Positions 1 to 10,930 of a DNA stretch of 64,000 nucleotides are shown here, in pieces (within the stretch, counting starts at the first letter, position 1; each line of letters starts with the position of its first letter). The stretch is from Acanthococcus lagerstroemiae (taxonomy: Eukaryota > Arthropoda > Insecta > Hemiptera > Eriococcidae). Under the pieces are notes generated by a model. That model was not told the origin of the DNA and ran no database searches. It saw nothing but the letters and a program-made list of their open reading frames with translations. The DNA lies in assembly GCA_031841125.1 (NCBI GenBank), contig CM063114.1, positions 43,111,574-43,175,573 of the forward strand. Reading direction: 5' to 3'. The position numbers and the translations under genes were made by a program.

Positions 1-1705
1 AAACAACGACGGTTATACCAATTTTTTTCTTTTCAAAATACTGTTTCGCAAATCACAAAACTTGACCCAACTTAAGAATATTGGCAGAGCTTTTTATAAA
101 AAAAAAAATCGATAACCGCGTACAAATTGTCCGTATAATAGCCAAAAACTCTGTTCAACAAATTACGTCGACCTATACACGCTTTCAGTTTTGTACAAAT
201 AAAACATTCGAATGTAATAAAATCGCTCGTTTTATTTGTTCGCGTTTTTACAATAAATTTTTTCGGTATTGGAAAAATAGAGAAATTAAAAAAATTTTCC
301 CCAATCACATGAAACTATTTCAACCTTTCAAAACATTGTGTACCTGTGTTAGATATTGCGAAGAGAACGAGCTATTTGTAGTAGGCAGCAAATTTTTGGG
401 AGAAACAAAAAATCCGGCCAAATGAAAATTTTAGGAGAGATTTGGTAGTCCCGGACAGAAATGAATGGAAATGAAAAAATAAATTCTCGCAAGCTGAAAA
501 TTGGTATACGGTATCTAGCCAGCATTCTCAAAACACAGCGGAACCTCCCTTGTGCGTTACCCCCCAATTGTAGATCAAAGGGACAAAAATCAGTTTCTGG
601 CCAAAAATTCTTCAATGCTGACCGTAAACGTAACATGAGTCATACCAAAAATTGAAGTTCATTGAGTTTCGTACAGCAAAGGAACTTCAGTTTTTACTCC
701 AAAAAATTTACAAACGCAACAAAATGACTTTAAAGTTGGTACCGTTTTTCAATACGCTTCTACATAGGAGTTACAGAGATAAAAGTAAATTTTTCGGCTC
801 CTTTCTTATTTTAGTCGGTTTTGAGAACTGTATTGACCCTAAGTAACTGTACATTCGATTGACTTCATATCACCATAGTTGTCTACACCTGGGATTTGTT
901 TTACCCTACCACTATCTAAAATATCGACTTCTTTTATGTTCCAATGGGACAGAACGGCACTATTTAGCGGGCTGACTTCGAGCTTCACAGTGCATCAAAA
1001 TTGCACCGAGGTACAAAAGGTGGGGCATTCAGCGCCCGGAAATTGAATGCTCATATCTTTTTTACCCAAATTCGATAATTGTGGTACCAAGAGTGAGAGT
1101 CAAGAGGAAAAATGTAAAATATAGGAGTTTCAAGGTCACGAAATTCATTTTCGGCAGGAATTTAACTCCGATTCTTGTAAGTGTGGCACTGAAATTGAAA
1201 AAAATGAAACCTATAAAGTACAAATCATTTCCGGAGACACTTAGCTCATTTTTGGCATCAGTTTGGTCATCAGATACAAAAATTTGATATATCACTACAA
1301 AATATAACACAGGTACTGAATACAGGTTTTATAAGGTCACTAAATTCGTTTTTGACATTTGTTTGAATCCGATTCTTATGAGTGTGGTACTGGAGTGAAG
1401 AGGAGGAACCAAAATTTAAAAAATAACTTTTAATTACCACTCTTTCTCAAATTTTAACTTTCCTTGGTAAAAATGAAAAGTGCATGAAAAAAGAAGTTCC
1501 AACATTCAGTAACCCACCCATAATATTTCGTAACTACCTCTCGGTCTTTTACCTCCGATTACTGACTCCAGTTAGAAATGGCCATGACTTCTATTAGATG
1601 CACTGAAAAAGGAGAGGTCAAAGCCATTTACTTTGGGTTTTTTTTTTTTTTTTTTGGTCGTATTGCCCAGTACAGTCACACCGTACTCGGAGGTAATTTA
1701 CGAAC
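1..1705. other. Non-coding AT-rich stretch
   Basis: No recognisable gene or element. The short open frames here show no family signature and overlap on both strands. A diverged two-copy repeat is visible: about 1120-1187 and 1323-1392 share the order 'aggtcac.aaattc', 'tccgattctt' and 'gtgtggyactg' at an offset of about 203 bp. A 20-bp T run lies at about 1639-1656, just before the satellite begins. Probably intronic or intergenic host DNA with old repeats. Confidence 0.5.
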
Positions 1706-2902
1706 ATCAGGTGTTTTTGATAAAGCATTCAACTTCTGAGAATTTCAGACCATATCCGGATTCGTCACTGGTTCACTACCATCAAACCTTTAACTACTAG
1801 GCGAGGGTCAAGGTCATCTACTAATATGAACACCTGAAAACTGCAGACCATATCCGAATTCATTACTGGCTCACAATCATCAAACCTTTAATCACTGTGT
1901 GAAAGTCAAGGTAATCTACTAACATGAACTTCTGAGAATGTTAGACCATATCCGGATTCGTCACTGATTCACAATCATCAAAACTTTAACCACTGTATAA
2001 GGGTCAAGGTCATATACTAACATACAGTGCTTTGGTGAGACATACAAACTTCGGAGAACTTCAGACCATATCAGATTTCATCACTGGTTCACAATCTTCA
2101 GAATTTTAACCATCGTGCGAGGGTCAAGGCCATTCATTAACATAAACTTCTGAGAATGTCAGACAATATCCGGATTGGTCACTGGTTCATAATCATCAAA
2201 TCTTGAACCATTAAGTGAAGGTCAAGGTGATCTACTAACATGAACTCCTGAGAACATCAAACCATATCCGGATTCGTCACTGGTTCAAAATTATTAAACC
2301 CTGACCATTGTGCGAGGGTCAAGGTCACCTCCTAACATGTTAATGTCAGACCATATCTGCATTGGGCACTGATTCACAATCATCTAACCTTCAACCATTG
2401 TACGAGGGTCAAATTCATCTATCAACACGATGTTTTAAGAACATCAAACCACATCCGGATTCGTCACCAGTTCAAAATCATAAAACCTCAACTACTGTGC
2501 GAGGGTCAAGGTCATCTACTAACATATACATCTGGGAATGTCAGACCAGATCCAGCTTCATCACTGATGCAATTATCAAAACACTTCATCATTGTGCAAG
2601 GTTTAAGATCATCTGTTAACATAGTGCTTTGACTAGACATACGAACTCTTGAGAACTTTAGACCATGTCTGGCTTTGTTACTGGGTCACAATCATCAAAA
2701 ACGTTGAACTATTATATAAGGGTCAAGATAATTAGCTAACATAGTGTTTTGGAGAGACATAAAAACTTCTGAAAACTTCAGACCATATTCGGGTTCGTCA
2801 TTAATTCACAATTATTAAACCTTTAACCACTGTGTGAGCTATTAACATAAAGTGCTTTGGTGAGACATACAAACTTCTGAGAACTTCAAAACTCTATCAA
2901 AA

Positions 2903-3316
2903 GGGCCCACCTTGTGACCTTAGTTCTGGCTGTATGGCCGTTTTTCTGAATTTCCGACCAAAAATCGATTATCGGGTGTTCAGCATTTTGGATAGTAGAA
3001 AGGCTGCTCTTTTACCTCCACTTTGCGGTTTTTTGACATTTCACTATATTCCAGCTCTAGAGTATAAAAGGTGAAGAAAAAGAAAAAGCCCAAGTTGTGA
3101 TCTTCAAGTTTATCTTCACAGGAAATTTCACTTTTGTTCTTTTGCAAATTCTCAAATGCGTTTTTCTCAAAATACACACATCTCTGCCGTACTTCAACTT
3201 CAAGAACCCAACAAAAAATTTGTCTGTAACGCTACAGAGGTGGTCAAGGTCTCATTTGAAAAATGATATAATGTAATGTTACCGCCTTCCCTTGATTCCA
3301 TCAAGAAAGTGGGCCC
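2903..3316. mobile_element. MITE-like insertion in the satellite
   Basis: A 414-bp block without satellite sequence lies between satellite units. Its ends are short inverted repeats: gggcccac at 2903-2910 and gtgggccc at 3309-3316, with weaker similarity inward. It has no open frame of note; the minus frame at 2980-3177 has no family signature. A clean target-site duplication was not seen, so the exact boundaries and class are uncertain. It could be a deletion derivative of a DNA transposon or a piece of other host DNA. Confidence 0.35.
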
Positions 3317-3429
3317 GTCTGATCGAGACGTACACATTTCTGGATTCGTCATTGGTCTGCAATTATCAAAATGTTAACCACTGGACGAGAGTCAAGGTCA
3401 TCTATTACCATCTGGTGCTTTGGCAAGGC

Positions 3430-3535
3430 ATCCCCGATGCGATAGTAGTTTCCAGGGTCAGAGTTGTAATGTCTGAAGAGCCATTTTGGCATGCATGCAT
3501 CGCCATATACTCCACCAAGCATTTGGTAAGGCATC
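3430..3535 (+). mobile_element. R1-clade LINE 3' tail fragment
   Basis: About 100 bp inside the satellite match the 3' tail of the R1-type LINE at about 35290-35395 (+) and 15970-16080 (minus). The shared order is 'gatgcgata', 'gtagtttcc', then 'gcatgcatcgccata' followed by a 'ccacca' end. It carries no coding sequence. A very short 5'-truncated insertion, as LINEs often leave, is the simplest reading. It shows that the satellite has been a target for this family. Confidence 0.6.
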
Positions 3536-5834
3536 CAAACTTTTGATAACTTTAGACCGTATCCCGATTTGTCACTGGTTCAGAAACATTATGTCTTTAA
3601 CCACTGTGTGAGGTTCCAGGTTATCGATTAACATACAGTGCTTTGGTAAGACATACAAGCTTCTGAGAACTTTGGACCACATCCAGATTCGTCACTGGTT
3701 CACAATCATCAAACCTTTAACCACTGTGCGAGAGTTAAGGTCATCTACTGCCATAGAGCGCTTTGGGAAGGCATGCAAAGCTCAGACCATACTCGGAATC
3801 GTCACTGGTTCGCAATCATTAAACCTTTAACCACTGTGCGAGGGTCAAGGTTATCTACTAACATACACTTTGAGAATGCCAGACTACATCCGAATTTATC
3901 ACTAGTTCAAAATCATTAAACATTCAACCATTGTGCAAGGGTCAAGGTCGCCTATTAACATACACTTCTGAGAACGCCAGACCATATCCGGCAAAGTCAC
4001 TAGTTCACAATCATCAAACTTTTAACCACTGTGTGAGAGTTAGGTCATCTACCACTATACAGTGCTTTGGCGAGGCATGCAAAGCTCAGACCATACTCGG
4101 AACAGTCATTGGTTCACAATCATTAAACCTTTAACCATTGCGCCAGGTTCAAGGTTATTTACTAACATACACTTACAGGATGTCAGAGACTACATCTGGG
4201 TTTATCACCGGTTCACAATTACCAAACCTACAACCATTGTGTGAGGGTAAAGTTCATCTACTAATATCTGCTGCTTCTGTGAGGCATACAAGTTTCTGAG
4301 AATTTCAGGCCATATCCGGATTCGCCATTGATCCAAAATCATTAACCTTTAAATCATTGTGCGAGGGTCAAGGTCGCCTACTAACATAAGCTTCTCAAAC
4401 CTTTAATCACTGTGTGAGGGACAAAGTTATCTACTAACATAAGCTTCTGAGAATGTCAGACCATATCCAGCTTTATCACTGGTTCACAATCATTAACCCT
4501 TTAACCACTGTTAAGGTCACCTATTAACATGAATTTCTGAGAACATGAGACCATATCCGGATTTGTCACTGGTTCACAATCATGAAACCTTTAACCACTA
4601 CGCGAGGTTCAAGGTCATCTACTAACATCCAGTGCTCTGATGATGCATACAAAGCTCAAACCATACTCGGAACAGCCACTGATTCACAATCATTACACCT
4701 TTAACCATTAGGGGAGGGTCAAGGTCACCTACTAACATACACTTCTGACCTTCTAAGAATTTAAGACTGTATCCGGATTTATAACTGGTTCACAATCATC
4801 AAACCTATAACCATCGAGTGAGGGTCTAGTGTATCTGCTCTAATATCTGGTGCTTTTGTGAAGCATACAAGCTTCTGAGAATTTCAGACCATATCTGGAT
4901 TTGTCACTAGTTCACGATAGTTAAACTTTCAACCATTGTGCGGGGGTCAAGGTCGCCTACTAACACAAACTTTTGAGAATGTCAGACCGTATCCGGATTC
5001 ATCACTGGTTCACAATCGTCAAATTTTTAATCACTGTGTGAAGGACACAGTCATCTACTAACACAAACTTCTGAGAATGTCAGACCATATCCGGCTTTGT
5101 CACTGGTTTACAATCAGGAAACCTTTAACCATTGGGCAAAGAGTCAAGGGCATCTATTTACATGAACTTCTAAGAACTTGAGACCGCATTTAGAGTTGTC
5201 ACTGGTTCACAATCAAAACTTTAACCACTGTGCGAGGGTCAAGGTCGCCTACTAACATAAACTTTTGAGAATGTCAGACCATATCCGGCTTTGTCACTGG
5301 TTCACAATCATCAAACCTTTAACCATTGTGCAAAGAGTCAAGGGCATCTATTTACATGAACTTCTAAGAACTTGAGACCGCATCGGGAGTTGTCACTGGT
5401 TCACAATCAAAACTTTAACCACTGTGCGAGGGCCAAGGTCGCCTACTAACATAAACTTTTGAGAATGTCAGACCATATCTGGATTCATCACTGGATCACA
5501 ACCTTTAATCACCGCGTGACGGACTGAGTCAGCTACTAACACAAATTTCTGAGAATGTCAGACCATATCCGGCTTTGTCACTGGATCACAATCAGGAAAC
5601 CTTTAACCATTGTGCCAAGAATCAAGGGTATCCAACTTTTAAGAACTGTAGACCACATCTGGAGTTGTCACAGGTGCGCAATCAAAACTTTAACCACTGT
5701 GCAAGGGTCAAAGTCATTTACAAATATCCGGTGCATCGGTGAAGCATCCCAACTTCTGAGAACTTCAGGCCATACCCGGTTGCGTCACTGGTTCACAATC
5801 ATTTAACCTTCAACCACTGTAATACGAGGGTCAA

Positions 5835-6792
5835 TGCAACAAGGTGGCGAAAGAGAGATGCAGCGGCACACTTTCATGAAACAAAAACAAGTACCCTCCA
5901 TCGGCTGGTTGCAAAATTGAATTATACAAAGAGAATAAATCGTGGAATACTCTTCCTGGTTGTAACAGACCGACGAACTTTCGATTCGGGAATAATCGGG
6001 AATAGGAACGTGGTACGCGTTCATCTTAATCATTACGGTCAACTGAACATAATATTCTCTTAATTAGTGAGTTTGCTTTTCCTTCGATACGCGAACGGAC
6101 AGTACAAGTTTTTCGCTTCGACCCTTCTGTGCAGTTCGAACTGAAGCTGGCCGGAGCTGGTGTCGCGATTTTGCGAATTATGGCCGTCACCTCTGGCGAT
6201 TGGTGTTTACCCTTCGGATACCCGTAAAGTATTAAATACTCTATTATAGCTTAAACACGGGGCAATAAATAACAAATTGTAATCCATCGAAAGAGGATAG
6301 AAAAAGATAGAAACGGATTTCGAGCGGTCGATTATTTCTTCCCCGAACGTCATCGAAGCCCGGGCAATAAAACGATTATTAAATTGTTAAAGATTTAACA
6401 AAAAGTTATTTTAACGACGACGAATAAATCGGGCCGGGCAATTTAAACCAAACAAATAAAAAGTATTCGATGTTCTGAAGAAATAGAAAACTTTCCGAGT
6501 ATATCTTTTCTTCCTTTCTTTTTTCTCTCCTTTTCCTTACGCGTCCTTCGCCATTCCATTGTTACCTTAAACGGACGCTCCGAGAATAACGATCGGTAAT
6601 TTTTTAACGAAATGAAAAAGAAAAAAAAATTAGATTTCACCTACAATAAATAGACGACGTTGGCGAGTTGAAAGGGACACGAAAGGAAATTTAGTAGCGA
6701 CGGCTTCTTAAAATTAAAAACTTCCATTGTATCGTTTCGTGTTTTTCTCCCTTTCTTTTCCAAAAAGTACTTCAGAATGAGAGAGGGCTTAC
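5835..6792. other. Probable intron of the CNG channel gene
   Basis: Single-copy-looking, TCGA-rich DNA between the satellite and the CNG exon. If the exon call is right, the next downstream exon of the minus-strand gene (segment S3 onward) must lie to its left, here or beyond the window, but I could not identify it. A minus-strand open frame crosses about 6070-6235 with no recognisable product. A pyrimidine-rich run lies at about 6505-6540. No repeat family was recognised. Confidence 0.4.
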
Positions 6793-6955
6793 CTTCGTGA
6801 GCGTGCAGAATTGTATCCAAAATATATATGCTGTCTGCGGTGTAGTCTAACGTGTACCAGAAAACGGGCGCTGCATTACTCAGCTCCCAGAACACTGATC
6901 GGCCAACAACGAACACGAGATTGTATAAAATGGCGGCGGTTACTAGCGTTAACCA
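6793..6955 (-). CDS. CNG channel exon (segments S1-S2)
   Basis: A 163-bp internal exon on the minus strand. The acceptor is a pyrimidine-rich tract ending in cacag at 6960-6956; the donor reads GAAG|GTAAGC with GT at 6792-6791. It encodes 54 codons plus one base (phase 1). The peptide begins WLTLVTAAILYNLVF (first transmembrane segment with the family's YN pair), continues GRSVFWEL, then TLDYTADSIYILD and HAHEG, matching the S1-S2 region of cyclic nucleotide-gated cation channels (LDY.xDxIYxLD is the S2 signature). Such channels open on binding cGMP or cAMP in sensory and neural membranes. Neither flanking exon was found, which fits introns swollen by transposons. The splice sites, reading frame and family motif agree. 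A pseudogene copy is unlikely because the intron borders are kept. Confidence 0.85.
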
Positions 6956-7065
6956 CTGTGAACAGAGAAATCAACAAATATAGCCGAGGCGTGATAGCTA
7001 AGGGTCCGGATATTCCGGATACTAGTCGAAAGTAGTTTGCATTTCTTCATGCAAAGCTATCATCT
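6956..7065. other. Intron sequence upstream of the CNG exon
   Basis: Begins with the acceptor and its pyrimidine tract (read on the minus strand, 6980-6956). No further exon is visible before the repeats begin at about 7066. The exon encoding the cytoplasmic N-terminus must lie at higher coordinates, in the transposon-rich part of the window or outside it. Confidence 0.5.
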
Positions 7066-7370
7066 GGCACAGTTGTAGTTGAGAACCACGAGCTAACTAA
7101 CATTTTAGGAAGAGTAGCCTACACCGGGGCCACATCAAGCTCTCTAGGAGGACATATTAAGTGTCTTTCCTCGATTTTCACCAGTAACTCCTTAACCGCA
7201 AGTTTTCTTCTTCTTTTGCCGTACATCATGCAGCGTGTAGGCCACGTAATTGAGAACTTAGAAATCATTTTAAGAAAAGTAGCCTCCACCGGCGGCCATG
7301 TCAAGCCTTCTAGGGGGACATATGTGTCCTTCCTCAGTTTTCACCGGTAACTCCTCAAAGGAAGAAATTC
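7066..7370. repeat. Two-copy tandem repeat, about 165 bp
   Basis: Copy 1 (about 7066-7230) and copy 2 (about 7231-7370) both run 'ttgagaacc/t', 'gtagcct.caccgg', 'ggacatat', 'tttcaccrgtaactcc'. The anchor gtagcct recurs at 7114 and 7279, a step of 165 bp. Copy 2 passes directly into the LINE reverse-transcriptase fragment at about 7365, so the second copy may be the LINE insertion site or part of its upstream sequence. Confidence 0.7.
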
Positions 7371-7428
7371 AAACAGTTTTGGATAAATTAAAAAGAACCA
7401 AAATCGCAGGGCCCGATAAAATAGAAAA
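7340..7428 (+). pseudogene. RTE-like LINE reverse transcriptase, first fragment
   Basis: The peptide contains EEIQTVLDKLKRTKIAGPDKI, the 'K-x2-K-x-AGPDxI' motif at the start of LINE reverse-transcriptase domains. It then stops matching and a different LINE's 3' tail begins. The domain appears to resume at about 8764 with the segment that normally follows (LLAPTLAPFLTSLFNQIL), so this is read as the left part of one LINE copy split by a later LINE insertion. Non-functional. Confidence 0.6.
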
Positions 7429-7978
7429 TTCCATACAGAACAGTCTCTTACACAGCCACAAACGTAATAGCAGGAATATTACCAACTGATCTACAAATAC
7501 TGAGAAGTAACGAAATCAAAACAATTAAAACATCCCAACTCACTCCAACCCAAAAAAAAGAGAGAATAAATGAAACTAAAGTTAAATACATCAATCTCTG
7601 GCAAGAAGAATATAACACCTCCGAAAAAGGAAGAAGAACTTATGAACTGATACCAAACATTGAAGAAAGACTTAAAAATAAAGAACTAAAACCTAACTTC
7701 TACCTCACACAATTCCTAACAGGTCACGGAAACTTTGGCGCATATTTAAAAAAATTCAAAATCATAGAAGATGACACCTGCATAAACTGCAAAAAAAAAT
7801 TAACAGACACCCCAGATCACACCTTCTTGACATGTCCCGCTTTCAAAGAAATTAGAAATAAGCACAAAATTGAAAATATAAGCAAAAACTGGTTTGAAAA
7901 TCGCAACAGCATACAAATAACAATCGACTATGTAACTGAAATCATGAAAAAGAAAGAAAAATATATTAATTGAAGAAC
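7429..7978 (+). pseudogene. LINE ORF2 C-terminal tail, copy 1
   Basis: One open frame carries PYRTVSYTATNVIAG, then LWQEEYNTSEKGRRTYELIP, FYLTQFLTGHGNFGAYL and a terminal CCHC zinc finger of the form C-x2-C with DHTFLTC, ending with a stop at about 7973. 'VIAG.xPxDL' and 'LTQFLTGHG' are signatures of the post-RT region of R1-clade ORF2. The polymerase domain is absent and no 3' UTR or poly(A) follows: a second, related tail starts at once. It is a 5'-truncated LINE piece, probably one half of a dimeric insertion. Confidence 0.7.
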
Positions 7979-7994
7979 TAGTCTATCCACTGTA

Positions 7995-8762
7995 ATAATC
8001 ACATACTGCCACATATGTAATAGCTGGAGTGACACCAATAGACCTACAACTAAAACAAATTAATAGAATAAAAAGAATTGAAGCGGAAGCGAGAACCAGA
8101 AAATTTACAGAAAAGCAACTAAAAGAGAAAATAAAGGAAGTAAAACAAGAAACAAATAAAATATGGCAAGAACAATATAGCACAGAGAAGACAGGAAGAA
8201 GAACGGCAAAACTGATTCCTCACACAGAAGAGAGACTAAAAAATAAAAATCTAAAATCTAACTATTTCCTAACACAATACCTCACCGGACATGGTAATTT
8301 TGCAACATATCTACAGAAATACCAAATAACAGATAACAGTCGTTGGAGGGTTTGTAATAAAAAATATGAAGATAGTCCAGATCACACTTTTATAGAATGT
8401 CAAAATTTTAATCAAATCAGAACGAAACATAATATTACAGAGGACATCTTAGGAAAATGTTTACAAGAAAAAGAAAGCTATGTCAAAATAAACAAATTTT
8501 TGAAAGAAATATTAAAAACCAAAAAAGATATTCAGTAACGCTCTGTCCAATGTAACGCCAAAAAAAAAGAGGGGTGTAAAATACGTACCTACTATAAGTT
8601 CGTGTATAAGTGGATTGGTAAATAGATGTATTGTATAGTATACACATAAGAACTCAATCAGACCTCACCAGTGCGATAAACTGATTGTAAAAGCACTGGA
8701 GAGATCTGTTGTCTGTATGAATATGTTGTGTCAATAAATTTATTTAAAAAAAAAAAAAAAAA
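7995..8762 (+). pseudogene. LINE ORF2 C-terminal tail, copy 2, with 3' UTR
   Basis: The same domains as the preceding copy occur in the same order: TATYVIAGVTPIDLQL, IWQEQYSTEKTGRRTAKLIP, YFLTQYLTGHGNFATYL and a DHTFIEC zinc-finger end; the frame stops at 8536-8538. A 3' UTR of about 200 bp follows, with aataaa at about 8735 and an A run at 8746-8762. The two copies are clearly diverged in protein sequence, so they come from different source copies. The zinc finger keeps H and the last C, but the first half reads CNKKYEDSPD and looks worn. Confidence 0.75.
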
Positions 8763-8763
8763 C

Positions 8764-9148
8764 TTAAAATTGCTAGCCCCAACGCTAGCTCCGTTCCTGA
8801 CCTCTCTGTTCAACCAGATCCTAACCCAAGGTGTTACACCTTATCAATGGCATGTTTCGGAAATTATTCTTTTACACAAAAAAGGAGACAGAGGTAACCT
8901 AAATAACTATAGGCCCATAAGCCTGACCTCGAACCTTAGCAAGGTATTTTTAAAAGTTAAAAAAAAAAATAGAATTTATGGTGTATTAGATGTCAACCAA
9001 CCATTCAACCAAAGTGGGTTTAGACGGGGCTGCTCCACTGCAAATCATATCCTTGCGTTGACTTTGCTAATCGAAAAGGCTAGGGAATATCATTTTGAGT
9101 TGCATCTGATGTTAATTGACTACAAAAAAGCCTTTGACTCAGTATACC
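8764..9148 (+). pseudogene. RTE-like LINE reverse transcriptase, middle fragment
   Basis: Palm/finger motifs of a LINE reverse transcriptase: ILTQGVTPYQW, SEIILLHKKGD, NNYRPISLTSNLSKVF, QSGFRRGCST and LMLIDYKKAFDSVY. The catalytic region is cut in the AFDSVY motif by the hAT element that starts at 9149. Sequence directly after the hAT element continues the domain. It belongs to the same family as the LINEs at 22191-30470 and 31200-33600. It starts immediately after the poly(A) of the LINE tail inserted in it. Confidence 0.8.
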
Positions 9149-10922
9149 CAGTGGTGTCCCCATAGGGTATACGGCGTATACGCGTTATACACTCTCAAGA
9201 AATTTCCGAAAATTTCAGCATATACGCCGTATACTCTCAAACAATTCTCCATTTACTCACAAAATAAATTATTTTCCCTTTTTTCTCAAACTAATAAGTT
9301 ATAAGTTATCGCGTCGTCTCATATGTATATCGTCAGTATATGCAAGGCAAAAGATTTGGAATCGCAGGATGCAGAATGTATTGTGAAAGCAATTTGGACC
9401 TGTTTTCGAGATGCTGGCTTCTCTGATACATTCATAAAGAATAATATAGTTGCACTTCTGACAGATGGTGCCAGCGTAATGGTTGGAAGTAAGAGCGGAG
9501 TCTGGACTAGAATGAAGGCAGATATTCCAAATCTGTTGACTTTTCACTGCATGGCTCACAGACTTGAACTGTCTGTAGATAACGTTAAAAAAGATGTTAC
9601 TGGTGTCAATAGGTTTACATCTTTTATGGATAAATTATATTCATTTTATTCTGCCTCGCCAAAAAATACAAGAGCTGTACAAGACATATCTTCTGAGCTT
9701 CATACACAATTCCAAAAAATTGGTCGCGTACTGGGTGTACGATGGGTGTCTAGTAGTTTAAGAACTGTGAAAGCTGTATGGACATCCTACAAAGTATTGT
9801 ACACTCATTTTTCTAGAGGTGCTGAAACATGTACTAAAAATGCTGAACGTGCTGTTTTTCTTGGCATGAAAAAAAAACTCGAGACTGCCGAATTTTTGAA
9901 AGATTTGGGATTTTTGTATGATGTATTAAGTGAACTTTCCATTCTAAGTAAAGTACTACAATCTCAAAAAATTACCATCATGCGAGCGAATGCACAAATC
10001 TCAAGACCCGTACGAATTTTATTGTCATTTAAAGAGAATCCAGGTCTCAAAACGAATGAAGTGGCTACGACAATTAGAGAAGGTGAATTCTGTGACATTG
10101 AAATACGAAACACAGGAAAAGGAAATATAAACCAAAATCAGTTTCTTCAATCATTAGTCGACAGTGTGTCCAGGCGACTTCTAAACAACAATGGAACCAT
10201 ATTTCAAGATCTTGACGTTGTTCAAACACAAATATTCAATGTTGAACCTATGAGCGATGCGAGTAATGTTGGACAAAAAGAGGTGAAAAATATAGCTCAG
10301 AGGTTTAACCAAGATGAAGAACAGTGTATTGTCGATTTTCGCCTAAAATCCAAAATCAGAATTCATGAAGTTGATTCGGGTGGTAGTATGTTCAACCGCG
10401 GAATGTGAAAGGGGCTTCAGTTGTATGAACAATATAATCACTGATTTGAGATCTGTGTTGCTCATTCCACACGTTTCGAATTTAATGTTCATATCAATAA
10501 ACGGTCCAGCTCTTGAAAAGTTCCAACCAGAAAGTTATGTAAAATTATGGCTGAAGGAGCATAGAAAAGCGACCGATAAGCTCCGAGGAACGAGTGTTCG
10601 ACCCAGAACTGGACAATTCGACAAGAAAAATAATGAATTTTTCGAAATATTGTTTGGGTAGATACTATGTAATCTTAATCGTTAATCATATTAATAATTA
10701 TTGATTTAAAAAAATGCATTCTCAATACCTACATAGCTATTATTTTTTTCGTTCTCATTTTCTCGTAGAACAATAAATGGCTCACTATTAGCACGTGTTT
10801 TTCCTTGTGATCATGCTTCTCCATTCTGTTTACATACTATCACAAAAGAGAAAAAAGTTGAGTCGGCGGTGTGGGGGGAGGGGGAGCGTATACTCTCAAA
10901 AATTTCATTGGGGACACCACTG
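9149..10922 (+). mobile_element. hAT DNA transposon, internally deleted
   Basis: A 1774-bp element with 14-bp perfect terminal inverted repeats (cagtggtgtcccca at 9149; its complement ends at 10922) and an 8-bp target-site duplication agtatacc (9141-9148 and 10923-10930), the hallmark length for hAT. Subterminal 'gtatac..ctctcaa' repeats occur on both sides. It sits inside the AFDSVY codons of a LINE reverse transcriptase. The transposase inside lacks its N-terminus and has a frameshift, so the copy is not autonomous, but its clean ends could still be mobilised by an active relative. Confidence 0.93.
9323..10661 (+). pseudogene. hAT transposase remnant (KIAA1586/ZMYM-like)
   Basis: The first frame (9323-10408) holds the RNase-H-like core: the catalytic Asp in ALLTDGASVMVG, the C-x2-H motif in FHCMAHRLEL and the Trp region GVRWVSSSLRTVKAVW. 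The C-terminal dimerisation part (STAECERGFSCMNNIITDL, with the last catalytic Glu) lies in another frame, about 10385-10661, so a frameshift occurs at about 10370-10390. The BED zinc finger and first catalytic Asp expected at the N-terminus are missing. The closest family resemblance is to hAT transposases related to KIAA1586 and ZMYM proteins. Not expected to be active. Confidence 0.85.
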
Positions 10923-10930
10923 AGTATACC

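Larger units (their letters stand above)
1706..5834. repeat. Satellite array, units about 98 and 120 bp
   Basis: About 40 head-to-tail copies of a unit built from 'cagaccatatccggattcgt', 'cactggttcacaatcatcaa', 'acctttaaccactgtgcgag' and 'ggtcaaggtcatctactaac'. Successive 'agaccatatcc' anchors at 1746, 1844 and 1942 give a 98-bp step; the next anchor is about 120 bp on because that unit carries an extra block resembling 'agtgctttggtgagacatac'. Both unit lengths are mixed along the array. Copies differ by point changes and small indels, so the array is not freshly homogenised. Two foreign segments interrupt it (2903-3316 and about 3430-3535). Short open frames inside are incidental. No transcription or centromeric role can be inferred. 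Confidence 0.93.

Noticed and set aside
6443..6640. Minus-strand frame next to the CNG exon
   Set aside because: It is a low-complexity Lys/Arg/Glu run from a pyrimidine-rich tract and does not match any CNG segment.
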